Below, piece after piece: positions 1 to 6,965 of a stretch of DNA of 25,581 bases. The DNA is from a virus. The translations under genes and the position numbers were made by a program. Position 1 is the stretch's first letter, and every line of letters starts with the position of its first letter. The stretch lies in the IMG/VR virus record IMGVR_UViG_3300025853_000580, positions 1-25,581 of that record. One strand, given 5' to 3'. The notes beneath the pieces are model-generated. The model saw only the letters and a list, made by a program, of their open reading frames with translations. It made no database searches and was not told the DNA's origin.

Positions 1-1
1 G

Positions 2-154
2 GTTGCTTTACTAGCAGGAAGAGGTAGGCTGAGGATAAGGTATGCGGATAACTCCAGCGCTAGGTTATTGTCTATCCCTACAGAGTCGGGGGTAGATCCT
101 TGTGAACCACAGATTGATGATGTATTTCAAATAGTAGAAGACACTGAAGTATGA
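2..154 (+). CDS. C-terminal end of an unidentified protein (5' truncated)
   Basis: The reading frame is open from the window edge and ends at the TGA at 152-154, giving about 50 residues. The start lies outside the window. The tail ends in an acidic stretch (DDVFQIVEDTEV), and the stop overlaps the ATG of the next gene as ATGA, the same junction used by many real gene pairs here. That overlap is the main reason to accept it. No family is recognisable from this fragment. Confidence 0.6.
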   Translation, partial: VALLAGRGRLRIRYADNSSARLLSIPTESGVDPCEPQIDDVFQIVEDTEV

Positions 155-513
155 AGCCAGAACTACAAGATGCGTGTGAATCGCTAGAAATGCTCGGCCG
201 AGAATATGGATTCCGTCCTCAGCTAGAGAGAACTGTAGGAAAGAAGCTACCGATCAGGATACTGCTATCTAGAAAAGACGGGTATACCGTATTCCTTTCG
301 ACCCAAAGCGAGAGGATACAGTTTTACTGGCAGGGATATGGACACGACCAGATAGAGCATCTAGCCCAGGACTACATAAAGGATGATCCAGATGACACTG
401 CTAGAGCTATCCTAAAGAAAGCGTTACGACTGGAAAGCAAATTCACAACGGAAAAGACGAAACAAGTGATAGACAAAATTCTAAAACATAAGACCGATCA
501 CAACCTGCCATAG
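151..513 (+). CDS. hypothetical phage protein, 120 aa
   Basis: I do not recognise a family. The protein is soluble-looking and charged, with no membrane segment or signal peptide. It starts with a predicted helix (residues 1-20), has a probable beta region in the middle (PIRILLSRKDGYTVFLST, then RIQFYWQGYG), and ends in a Lys-rich helical tail. The ATG overlaps the stop of the preceding gene by 4 nt, which suggests translational coupling and fixes the start. A strong intrinsic terminator follows 27 nt after the stop, so this is the last gene of its transcription unit. Confidence 0.75.
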   Translation: MKPELQDACESLEMLGREYGFRPQLERTVGKKLPIRILLSRKDGYTVFLSTQSERIQFYWQGYGHDQIEHLAQDYIKDDPDDTARAILKKALRLESKFTTEKTKQVIDKILKHKTDHNLP

Positions 514-539
514 GGGTCGATCATACTACTCTTTTCCAC

Positions 540-578
540 GACCCTCGGAGACTCCTACCTCCGGGGGTCTTTTTTTTT
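540..578 (+). terminator. strong Rho-independent terminator
   Basis: An 11 bp stem (GACCCTCGGAG, 540-550, with CTCCGGGGGTC, 559-569, one U-G wobble) closes an 8 nt loop and is followed by nine T (570-578). It separates the upstream small genes from the sigma-like gene at 621. Confidence 0.9.
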
Positions 579-590
579 GAAACTGAAAAC

Positions 591-599
591 GATATATAG
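591..599 (+). promoter_or_regulatory. candidate promoter element GATATATAG
   Basis: This nonamer lies between the terminator at 540-578 and the TTG start at 621. It resembles the TATATTTAG elements elsewhere in the window, and the identical nonamer recurs at 25554-25562, also just after a gene end. A TTTG (576-579) lies upstream, but its spacing is shorter than at 16943 and 19890. A promoter is needed here because the upstream terminator is strong; this is the best candidate, but unproven. Confidence 0.35.
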
Positions 600-620
600 G
601 TAAAATAGTTAGCAAAAAAC

Positions 621-1112
621 TTGACCATCGAAGACTGGATTAAAGATAATTACCAGATTCTTGCGGAAGCAGCTCAGAACATCTCTAAGAATAATGATCT
701 GCACGAAGAACTGCTACATTATTCGCTAGACCAACTACTAGGTAAGGAGCAGGTGGAGGATATTATCTCATCTGGTGGAGCCAACTTCTATACGATACGA
801 ATTATGATGAACTCATGGCGTAGTACTACTTCAGAGTTCTATCGCCTTTATCGCCGGCCCTCCTCCGAGATAGAAGAATATTCCGTTCCAGCAGAAGAAG
901 AGGAAGACACAGAGTGGATAGGAGAGACAGCTAAGAAGATACAACAGGAACTAGATAAGCTACACTGGTATGACGCCGAGCTATTTAAAGTGTTTGTAGA
1001 GGAAAATCATACTATGTCCTCGTTATCCCGCGTTACAGGAATTCCTCGTACGTCCATATCACTTACCATTAACCGCATTCGTAAGCATATTAAAAATAAA
1101 CTGAGAGAATGA
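621..1112 (+). CDS. sigma-70-like (ECF-type) transcription factor, probable
   Basis: 163 residues. The N-terminal part (about residues 8-40) has the spacing of a sigma region 2 helix pair (LAEAAQNISKNNDLHEELLH). After an acidic linker (EYSVPAEEEEDTEW), the C-terminal part (about 115-163) reads as a sigma region 4-like helix-turn-helix (LSRVTGIPRTSISLTINRIR). The inferred role is to redirect host RNA polymerase to phage promoters. The start is TTG at 621, because no in-frame ATG precedes the conserved-looking N-terminus. It is the first gene after a strong terminator, and its stop overlaps the next ATG. The alternative is a plain HTH DNA-binding protein without polymerase contact. Confidence 0.6.
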   Translation: MTIEDWIKDNYQILAEAAQNISKNNDLHEELLHYSLDQLLGKEQVEDIISSGGANFYTIRIMMNSWRSTTSEFYRLYRRPSSEIEEYSVPAEEEEDTEWIGETAKKIQQELDKLHWYDAELFKVFVEENHTMSSLSRVTGIPRTSISLTINRIRKHIKNKLRE

Positions 1113-1366
1113 TCGACTTAATACTACAAACCATATTAGTCGGCACTGCGACCGCATTGCTACTGAACCTGCGACCGTATCAGCGGATCATCGCATTTCT
1201 TAGACTGGACCGCAAACCCTTTAACTGCCCGACATGTTTAAGTGTATGGACAGCTCTGCTACTTTTCATACTTTATTTTAACCATCCTATCGCGGAATCC
1301 ATTATAGCAGCCCTCGCAGCAGGCTTTATAGGAGACCGGACGGACAACGCACTTAATACGATATGA
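1109..1366 (+). CDS. small membrane protein with CPTC motif (DUF1360-like)
   Basis: 85 residues with two hydrophobic helices (about 3-20 and 47-75) flanking a basic loop that carries a Cys pair (FNCPTCLSVW, about residues 38-47). Two membrane segments with a C-x-x-C-x-x-x-W motif recall the DUF1360 family of small membrane proteins with no established function. It overlaps the sigma-like gene by 4 nt and the next gene by 4 nt, so the three are probably co-translated. The paired cysteines could bind metal or form a disulfide. The family match is from memory and only moderate. Confidence 0.65.
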   Translation: MIDLILQTILVGTATALLLNLRPYQRIIAFLRLDRKPFNCPTCLSVWTALLLFILYFNHPIAESIIAALAAGFIGDRTDNALNTI

Positions 1367-1611
1367 CACCAGCACAAGAAGAGTTATTGGCGAAACCGCA
1401 ATGGTATTCAGGAATTAAAAGATCATGGAGCCCAGCCGATCTTCGGGAAGCTTACGAGCTGCACAACAGACTGACCGGGCAGAATAAAAGTGATAGTGGT
1501 TGCAATGCCTGCAGACGAGCCGTTATCCAGACACTACAACATCAGTATCAAATAGCATTAAGACAAAAACAAAGTGAAAATGAAGGAAATTTGGGTACCA
1601 GTAAGTACTAA
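1363..1611 (+). CDS. small CxxC protein, 82 aa
   Basis: A charged soluble protein with a central GCNACRR motif (about residues 46-52) after SWSPADLREAYELHNRLTG. A similar arrangement occurs in short Bacteroidota phage proteins of unknown function encoded near the small terminase. The last ~11 residues are read through the start of the HNH gene at 1580, in a different frame, so the original C-terminus may have been altered when that gene inserted. The start ATG overlaps the preceding stop by 4 nt. A single CxxC pair is too few for a classical zinc finger unless the protein dimerises. Confidence 0.65.
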   Translation: MTPAQEELLAKPQWYSGIKRSWSPADLREAYELHNRLTGQNKSDSGCNACRRAVIQTLQHQYQIALRQKQSENEGNLGTSKY

Positions 1612-2059
1612 CGAATTGTACGAAGTTAGTAATCTCGGCCGAGTTAGGTCTTGGAATAATCACGGTAAAAACCCGCGGAGTAAACCAAAAATTTTATCCC
1701 AAACCGACAAGGGAGGATACAAATACGTGCATATAAATAAAAATACTAAAGCAAATGCATATACTGTACATCGGTTAGTTGCAAAAGCTTTTATACCAAA
1801 CCCAGATAACAAACGTACGGTTAACCATTTGGATAAGAACAGAGGTAATAATCACGTAGAAAATTTAGAGTGGACTACTCATTCTGAAAATGAAAGACAT
1901 GCAAAGGCAATAAAAATTACACTTACTAAAGACGAAGTTGTTAAACGCTTTGATTGTTTAATAGATGCTGCAGATTTTTTAGGTGTACATAGAGCTAATA
2001 TTAGCAAATTAAGACGCGGCAGAGTTAAAACCGTTTACGGCTGGGCTATGTTAAAATAA
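1580..2059 (+). CDS. NUMOD4/HNH homing endonuclease
   Basis: A 159-residue free-standing homing endonuclease. The N-terminal NUMOD4 module is clear (WVPVSTNELYEVSNLGRVRS, about residues 4-23). An HNH_3 nuclease core follows: HRLVAKAFIPNPDN, then VNHLDKNRGNNHVENLEW with the metal-binding His and the Asn pair intact. The C-terminal third (FDCLIDAADFLGVHRANISKL) resembles a NUMOD1-type DNA-binding helix-turn-helix. ATG 1580 is preferred over GTG 1574, because paralogs start close to the EIW/EMW motif. Its codons are more AT-rich than those of its neighbours, which fits an invading element. It is wedged between the CxxC protein and the small terminase candidate. Confidence 0.9.
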   Translation: MKEIWVPVSTNELYEVSNLGRVRSWNNHGKNPRSKPKILSQTDKGGYKYVHINKNTKANAYTVHRLVAKAFIPNPDNKRTVNHLDKNRGNNHVENLEWTTHSENERHAKAIKITLTKDEVVKRFDCLIDAADFLGVHRANISKLRRGRVKTVYGWAMLK

Positions 2060-2070
2060 CAAACTAAATC

Positions 2071-2370
2071 ATGCCATTCGAAAAGGGAAATACATTAGGA
2101 CAGGGTCGACCTAAAGGAAGTCCAAATAAAACGACCAAGGAAATTCGGGACGCCTATAAAAAACTATTAGAGGATAACCTAGACAACATGAGCATTTGGC
2201 TGGCCGATGTAGCCGCGGATGATCCAAGGCAAGCTATCGATCTTATGTTAAAGCTTAGCGAGTATATCTTACCCCGTTTAGCCCGCCAAGAAATCACGGG
2301 CAATGACGGAGAGGATCTATTCAAGAACATTCAATTTAAATTCCAAACACCAGACTCAGATGCCGACTAG
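2071..2370 (+). CDS. probable terminase small subunit (DUF5681-like)
   Basis: 99 residues. The N-terminus has the pattern of DUF5681-type proteins (GQGRPKGSPNKTTKEIRDAY, about residues 10-29), a basic DNA-binding segment followed by helices (KLLEDNLDNMSIWLADVAADDP). Proteins of this type often lie just upstream of the large terminase and are treated as small terminases that recognise the packaging start. Here only one small ORF separates it from the large terminase. The ATG is 12 nt after the HNH stop. The family resemblance is good, while the packaging role is inferred from position. Confidence 0.7.
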   Translation: MPFEKGNTLGQGRPKGSPNKTTKEIRDAYKKLLEDNLDNMSIWLADVAADDPRQAIDLMLKLSEYILPRLARQEITGNDGEDLFKNIQFKFQTPDSDAD

Positions 2371-2617
2371 TAGAAAACGTGGGGGAAAAAAGGCCCACAA
2401 AAAAAGAGTGCAGAAGCGTAACGCCCAGATTGCTAAGGATGAAAAGTGGACACAAGACTTTATGAAGAACTATCAGGTTAACGACCAGATGTTAAAGGAG
2501 ATTCAGACAGCTAAGAAGAATAACGACCAAGCTTACAAAGAAGAACTGGCCAAGCGTATAGTAGCCCCGCAGAATGGTACTAAACTAACGATAACAGGTG
2601 GCTCAGATAACGAGTAA
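2360..2617 (+). CDS. small basic hypothetical protein
   Basis: An 85-residue protein using ATG 2360. Its N-terminus is extremely basic (RKRGGKKAHKKRVQKRNAQ), followed by a helical charged segment and a TGGSDNE tail. The frame is open further upstream to ATG 2303, but that extension lies wholly inside the preceding gene; the start at 2360 overlaps it by only 11 nt. It overlaps the terminase start by 20 nt. A nucleic-acid-binding packaging accessory is possible, but I recognise no family. Confidence 0.6.
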   Translation: MPTSRKRGGKKAHKKRVQKRNAQIAKDEKWTQDFMKNYQVNDQMLKEIQTAKKNNDQAYKEELAKRIVAPQNGTKLTITGGSDNE

Positions 2618-3887
2618 CTTTGTTCCTTACCCTAAGCAGTATGAGATTATCCAGGGTATCTTAGAGGGCGACGCTAAGTATCACGTCCTCCTCGCCCCGC
2701 GTCAGATGGGAAAGACCCTGCTTAGTATAAACCTGTTATTGTACTACTCCATTAACTATCCGGGCACGTATAACATCCTCTGCTCACCTATCTTCAGTCA
2801 GTCTAAGAAGACCTTTGTAGACATGGCTAAAGCGTGCGGTATTAACAACCCCTTGATTCAGTCTACTAACGCCTCGGAACTCATAATGACCTTTAAGAAC
2901 GGCAGTACCATCCGAATGCTCTCGGCCGAGTCAGGTTCTAATATTAGAGGGATCACGGTCTCGGGTATAGCCATCCTAGATGAATCTGCTTTTATCGACG
3001 AGTACGTATGGTCAGAGGTGATACGCCCGGCCACTATGATCCTCGGTAAGAAAGTACTGTTTATCTCGACCCCTTTTGGCTCTAACTGGTTTAAGAAGAT
3101 CTACGACTGGGGACAAGACAAGAACTTTCCAGAGTGGGCGAGTTACCGAATTAACCCCGAGGATAACCCTTACTTAAATAAACAAGACCTAGAAACGGCG
3201 AGGTTAACGGTGCCGACCAACACATACCTCCAAGAGTTTCTGGGTATGTTTATAGATGGCTCGGGCTCGGTTTTCGAAGAATACGGGACCTGCGCAACGT
3301 TATCCTCGTTAGCCTCTGAGCCAACCCCGGGGATAAGGTACTGGGCTGGACTCGACCTCGCTATCCAGGAGGACTTTACAGTTCTTACTATCTTCGACGA
3401 CCGGGGTAACTTAGTAGACTTCTTTAGACAGAACAGAACATCCTGGGAGGAGATTATCGGCGAGGTCAGTTACAGAATCCAAAAGTGGAACGCGCACACT
3501 TTAGTAGAACTTAACTCTATCGGCTCGGTAGTTTATGAAGCCCTGAAGAAAGCAGCGCCGGGTTTAGTAGAGGGCTTTACTACAACCCAGTCTTCTAAGC
3601 AAGACCTGATAGAAGCCCTGAAGCTCGCCTTTACCCGCCACGAAATACAGATACCCAAAGAAGAGGTCCTCCCAGATTTACACACGGAACTATCGGTGTT
3701 TACATACAAGATGCTAAGCGGAGGTAAGATCAGTTACAGTGCGCCCTCCGGTATGAATGATGATATCGTTATGAGTTTAGCTCTAGCGCTAAAGTCTTTA
3801 CAGTCCAATAAACGCCGGGGTCAGTACGCTGCTGTCAGTGGACGCTCAGTACCGTTTTTTGCAGCCGGTGGAGGAAGACGAAGATAA
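2598..3887 (+). CDS. terL: terminase large subunit
   Basis: The packaging motor that translocates DNA into the prohead and cuts concatemers. 429 residues, a usual length. In the ATPase domain, the Walker A variant APRQMGKT is at residues 33-40, Walker B AILDES at 125-130 with the catalytic Glu, and the coupling motif STPFGSN at 157-163. The RNase H-like nuclease follows, with acidic residues at D253 (GLDLA), E304 (VELNS) and D388/D389 (MNDDIVMSLAL). All key residues are present. The GTG start at 2598 sits inside the end of the previous gene, and no ATG occurs before the motifs begin. The C-terminus is Gly/Arg-rich. This is the most certain call in the window. Confidence 0.96.
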   Translation: MAQITSNFVPYPKQYEIIQGILEGDAKYHVLLAPRQMGKTLLSINLLLYYSINYPGTYNILCSPIFSQSKKTFVDMAKACGINNPLIQSTNASELIMTFKNGSTIRMLSAESGSNIRGITVSGIAILDESAFIDEYVWSEVIRPATMILGKKVLFISTPFGSNWFKKIYDWGQDKNFPEWASYRINPEDNPYLNKQDLETARLTVPTNTYLQEFLGMFIDGSGSVFEEYGTCATLSSLASEPTPGIRYWAGLDLAIQEDFTVLTIFDDRGNLVDFFRQNRTSWEEIIGEVSYRIQKWNAHTLVELNSIGSVVYEALKKAAPGLVEGFTTTQSSKQDLIEALKLAFTRHEIQIPKEEVLPDLHTELSVFTYKMLSGGKISYSAPSGMNDDIVMSLALALKSLQSNKRRGQYAAVSGRSVPFFAAGGGRRR

Positions 3888-3908
3888 CTCGGCAAGTAAC
3901 CCAAGAAA

Positions 3909-3917
3909 TATATTTAG
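3909..3917 (+). promoter_or_regulatory. candidate promoter element TATATTTAG
   Basis: It lies in the 48 nt gap between the terminase and the tail genes, beginning 27 nt before ATG 3936. The same nonamer precedes genes at 16989 and 19936 at 26 nt. It matches the Bacteroidota -7 box TAnnTTTG except at the last base. No TTG is found at the expected upstream spacing. An AAGGA at 3926-3930 could act as a weak ribosome binding site. Confidence 0.45.
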
Positions 3918-3935
3918 TTAAAAATAAGGAATCAT

Positions 3936-4409
3936 ATGCCTGACTCAGGACCCATCAGAACATACAAAGAAGTCATAGAGTACTTCGAAACCTTGTGTAA
4001 CTCCCACCTGGCTATCAAGCAGTTTCAGACCGGGCAGATCTCGGATATCGATGTCCAGACAGAGACACTAACGCCAACCCAGTATCCGCTAGTTTTCCTC
4101 ATCTATAGAAACGGAAGCATAGACGGCGGGGGTAAGACCTCTTTCGATTTCACCCTGCTCGTTTGCGATATCGCTAAAGACCGTACTAACCTCGAGGTTA
4201 ACAGGTTAAGCCAGTGTCACGATATTTTACAGGACCTGATAGCTAAGATTGTCCTTACCTCCTGGAAAGAAGTAGAGATGACTGTAGATACCCCGATTAT
4301 CACTACGCCTTTTGTAGAGAGGTTTAACAATAGACTCAGCGGTTGGGGAGCAGAAATAACAGTAACGGTTAAAGCCCCGCTAAACCTTTGCTTTGCAGCT
4401 TTTGAATAA
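3936..4409 (+). CDS. probable tail terminator / head-tail joining protein
   Basis: 157 residues of mixed alpha/beta character: an N-terminal helix (TYKEVIEYFETLCNSH), beta strands (YPLVFLIYR, FDFTLLVCD), a central helix (SQCHDILQDLIAKI) and a terminal strand pair (FNNRLSGWGAEITVTV). This pattern and its position directly before an HK97 gp10-like gene resemble tail terminator proteins of siphophages, which cap the tail tube and join it to the head. The assignment rests on fold pattern and context, not a catalytic motif. Its stop and the next start overlap as TAATG. Confidence 0.55.
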   Translation: MPDSGPIRTYKEVIEYFETLCNSHLAIKQFQTGQISDIDVQTETLTPTQYPLVFLIYRNGSIDGGGKTSFDFTLLVCDIAKDRTNLEVNRLSQCHDILQDLIAKIVLTSWKEVEMTVDTPIITTPFVERFNNRLSGWGAEITVTVKAPLNLCFAAFE

Positions 4410-4777
4410 TGACTAAGATAAACCTCACACCAGTACTAAAGAAAGCGGCCAAGGTTATTAGAGCCCGGCTGCTTTTACAGGTACCGGTTGCTAGTGGTTC
4501 ACTCAGAGACTCTATCGAGGTGTATGTCAGAGACAACGAGATTATTGTAGAGTACAACGAGTACGGAATGTACACTAACCTAGGTACAGGACCTTATCGT
4601 GTAGACGAGGCCGACAAATACGAAGGGGATAAAGAAGTAGAAGGCGGGGTATTCGCCCAGGAATGGACGGCGTTACCAGAGTCAGATATAGCCGAGATAA
4701 ACCTGATGATAGAGAAAGAAATAGATAAAGCCTTAGATAAGGTGGAAGACCCAAAAGATATAATCTTCGAGATATGA
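4409..4777 (+). CDS. HK97 gp10-like head-tail component
   Basis: 122 residues. The pattern VPVASGSLRDSIEV followed by YNEYGMYTNLGTGPY (about residues 25-66) is characteristic of HK97 gp10-family proteins, which act at the neck or tail completion stage: a long N-terminal helix, a basic segment, then a beta domain with a conserved NLGTG turn. The C-terminal half is acidic and helical. It overlaps the genes on both sides by 1-4 nt, so stoichiometry is probably set by coupled translation. Confidence 0.75.
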   Translation: MTKINLTPVLKKAAKVIRARLLLQVPVASGSLRDSIEVYVRDNEIIVEYNEYGMYTNLGTGPYRVDEADKYEGDKEVEGGVFAQEWTALPESDIAEINLMIEKEIDKALDKVEDPKDIIFEI

Positions 4778-5586
4778 AAGTATACGAAATAAACGGGAAG
4801 GAATACAAGATCGGTAGGCTAACGATACAAGACTACTATAACCTCAAGAGAGACATCTATGTTCAGGACCTAGAGTCTTCTTTTAGCCTGGTCTCTAAAA
4901 TTACAGGTTGTCCTGAGGAGGATCTCAGATCTCTCTCTTACCAGAACTGGTTAACCCTGCTGGTCGACGTACAGGAACAAGTAAACCGGGCCTTATCAGA
5001 AACTGGGGAGGCTTTAAAAACCTGCTTTGAATTCGAAGACACCCTGTATGGTATGCTGGATCTAAACGAATGTACTATCGGTGAATTTGTAGACCTCGAT
5101 ATCATCTTATCCTCGCCCGATGTAGAGACGAGGTTACACGAGATCATGTCTATTCTGTTCAGGCCCGTTATAGATCCCAACGAGATCCCTTACAGAATAC
5201 AGCCTTATGACTCGGCCATTACTAAGGTCAGAGCGGAAGCCTTTAAAAAGATGGATCTTTACCAGGCGCGAAAGGCGCTAGGTTTTTTTTTGGATTTCGT
5301 AAGGGTATCTTTCGAGCATACTCTGGAATATTCGATACAGTTGATGAGGGAGAGCAAGATGCTGACTCAAGATCAGATAGAGAGAATAAAAGCGATCCTA
5401 TGGCAATTGCACGAGGCTGGTATTCAACTCTCCTCGTCCTCGCATCTGAAGATCCCCTCAGACTTGATGAAGCAACAAAACTTCACCACAAAGCGGCCTT
5501 CAACTTCATCTCGTGGAGAATCGACCGGGTTAAACAACAACAGCGAGAGATGGATGAAATTTCTAAAAAATATAGGACATAACTAA
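4774..5586 (+). CDS. tail assembly chaperone-like protein
   Basis: 270 residues. The start (YEINGKEYKIGRLTIQDYYNLKR) resembles phage tail chaperones and related proteins that bind the tape measure protein during tail assembly. The mid region is helical and acidic. The last ~55 residues in this frame are Ser/Thr/Asn-rich and look less protein-like (SSSSHLKIPSD, TKRPSTSSRGES), whereas the -1 frame over the same DNA looks better folded. A run of nine T at 5283-5291 offers a slippery site. Many siphophages make a longer or shorter chaperone by frameshift, which makes this notable. The ATG overlaps the previous stop by 4 nt. Confidence 0.6.
   Translation: MKVYEINGKEYKIGRLTIQDYYNLKRDIYVQDLESSFSLVSKITGCPEEDLRSLSYQNWLTLLVDVQEQVNRALSETGEALKTCFEFEDTLYGMLDLNECTIGEFVDLDIILSSPDVETRLHEIMSILFRPVIDPNEIPYRIQPYDSAITKVRAEAFKKMDLYQARKALGFFLDFVRVSFEHTLEYSIQLMRESKMLTQDQIERIKAILWQLHEAGIQLSSSSHLKIPSDLMKQQNFTTKRPSTSSRGESTGLNNNSERWMKFLKNIGHN
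5283..5291 (+). other. poly-T9 tract, possible -1 ribosomal slippage site
   Basis: Nine consecutive T lie within the chaperone-like gene; in the zero frame they are read G-F-F-L. T-TTT-TTT satisfies the X-XXY-YYZ rule for tandem -1 slippage. After the tract the -1 frame stays open to the TAA at 5580-5582. No obvious stimulatory hairpin was identified by eye. A sequencing length error in the homopolymer cannot be excluded. Confidence 0.35.
5400..5582 (+). CDS. alternative-frame ORF inside the chaperone-like gene
   Basis: This -1 frame ORF is embedded in the 3' end of the chaperone-like gene and stops 4 nt before it. From ATG 5400 it encodes 60 residues with amphipathic, well-mixed composition (STLLVLASEDPLRLDEATKL, then FNFISWRIDRVKQQQREMDE), more protein-like than the main frame there. 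The open frame extends back to 5247, past the T9 tract. It may be the downstream half of a frameshift product (about 269 aa in total if slippage occurs at the T tract), a reinitiated small protein, or chance. I recognise no family. Confidence 0.35.
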   Translation: MAIARGWYSTLLVLASEDPLRLDEATKLHHKAAFNFISWRIDRVKQQQREMDEISKKYRT

Positions 5587-5588
5587 TT

Positions 5589-6965
5589 ATGAGTATTACA
5601 GGAACATACTACGAGCCTAAATGCTGGTCACCAGCATATAACCCTATCGTATGGTCAATACAGTCTAACAAGAACACCGAGGTAGACTTCTCGTATATCT
5701 TCGACCTCTATGTTAACGGGGCCACCGCATACAACTATAGGATTAAGCAACGCCCTAACCCAGCAGGAGCGGGTATGGTCGATGTAGCCCCGATCATGCA
5801 GTCTTACATTACGCTCACTAACTACTCGGCCGAGAGTGGCTGGGGTTTACCTTTCAGAGACAGCTCAGAGATTGTAGCCCAGCTAGATGTTAAAGCTGGA
5901 GAAGAGTACATCGGCGCTGACGGACAGCTTACTATCTTCGACGGCTCGGGCGCAACTGGAGCACCTAACTTCGACTTAGCAGATTACGAGAACAACGGAG
6001 AGGTAAGGGTAATCCCGGCCGCCCTGGACTATCAGACATCTCGCGTTAATATGGCTGCTGCTTATGATTACCCATTCTGGGATCAATACATCATGGGCGG
6101 TACGGGCCAGTTCCTGAAACGAGACACTAACGACATCACAGTAAGACCACAAGACTACCACACGCTGGCTTTCTTAAACTGGAATGACCTAGCAGCTGGT
6201 TCTTACGCATCTCCGGTTCAAGGTATAAACGTAGAGTACTTCGGGGCAACCGGTTCTATCTCTTCTACGTTCTACCAGAACACCACAGCTAACGGCGGAG
6301 GCCCACAGCCATTAGCCTCTTACGTCTCTGCTACTAGATCACAGCAGTACGACATGATTACATTCGGCTGTGGTCCAGCCCAGTTAACCCTGCCAGCTGG
6401 TACGACCTACTACGAGGTTAAGGCTTACTACAAAGCAACAGGTACACCATCCACGGCGCCCAATACGGTAGCCTCAGAAACTGTTACCTTCACGCTAAGC
6501 ACAGAGTGTAACGACCTGTATGAACCTGTGAGACTATCCTGGCTAAATGACCTCGGCGGGCGGGATTACTACACCTTCGATATGAAGTACGAGAAGAGCA
6601 CTAACTCTACAGAGAGCGAGTACTATCAGACAACCCTAGATTGGTCAAGCGTTAGACCAGTGCAGCTAACCTCAGATACTCACACCAACGAGAACTGGCA
6701 GCGCGGCGGAAACAAGTCTTACAACAAGGTGGTAACGGAGACCTTCCTGATAGAGTCTAACTGGCTAGACCAAACTAAGGTAGACTTCCTGGGCGCTATC
6801 ACAGAATCCCCGAGTGTGTGGGCTTATATTGGTAGCAACAAGATCCCATACACTGCCAAGGTCAACAACGCTAGTTACAGCTATAAACTAGTGAAGCAAG
6901 AAAAGCTAGTACAGGCATCTTTCGAGCTAACCATAACTAAAGTACAACAAAAGCAGAACCTCTAA
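5589..6965 (+). CDS. virion structural protein, probable tail component
   Basis: 458 residues, rich in Tyr, Thr, Asn and Ser, with a beta-rich profile typical of tail or baseplate proteins. The opening (WSPAYNPIVWSIQSNKN, then FDLYVNG) and the later TECNDLYEPVRLSWLNDLGG block recall a conserved structural protein of Bacteroidota phages encoded next to the large tail protein that follows. It carries two GATG tetrapeptides, a linker-like motif shared with other virion proteins here. It has no enzymatic motif or transmembrane segment. The stop overlaps the next ATG by 1 nt. A distal tail or tail-tip role is inferred from context. Confidence 0.65.
   Translation: MSITGTYYEPKCWSPAYNPIVWSIQSNKNTEVDFSYIFDLYVNGATAYNYRIKQRPNPAGAGMVDVAPIMQSYITLTNYSAESGWGLPFRDSSEIVAQLDVKAGEEYIGADGQLTIFDGSGATGAPNFDLADYENNGEVRVIPAALDYQTSRVNMAAAYDYPFWDQYIMGGTGQFLKRDTNDITVRPQDYHTLAFLNWNDLAAGSYASPVQGINVEYFGATGSISSTFYQNTTANGGGPQPLASYVSATRSQQYDMITFGCGPAQLTLPAGTTYYEVKAYYKATGTPSTAPNTVASETVTFTLSTECNDLYEPVRLSWLNDLGGRDYYTFDMKYEKSTNSTESEYYQTTLDWSSVRPVQLTSDTHTNENWQRGGNKSYNKVVTETFLIESNWLDQTKVDFLGAITESPSVWAYIGSNKIPYTAKVNNASYSYKLVKQEKLVQASFELTITKVQQKQNL

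Noticed and set aside
4369-4808. Two minus-strand open frames across the gp10-like gene
   Set aside because: Leu/Ser-rich shadows of a gene with recognisable family motifs on the other strand.
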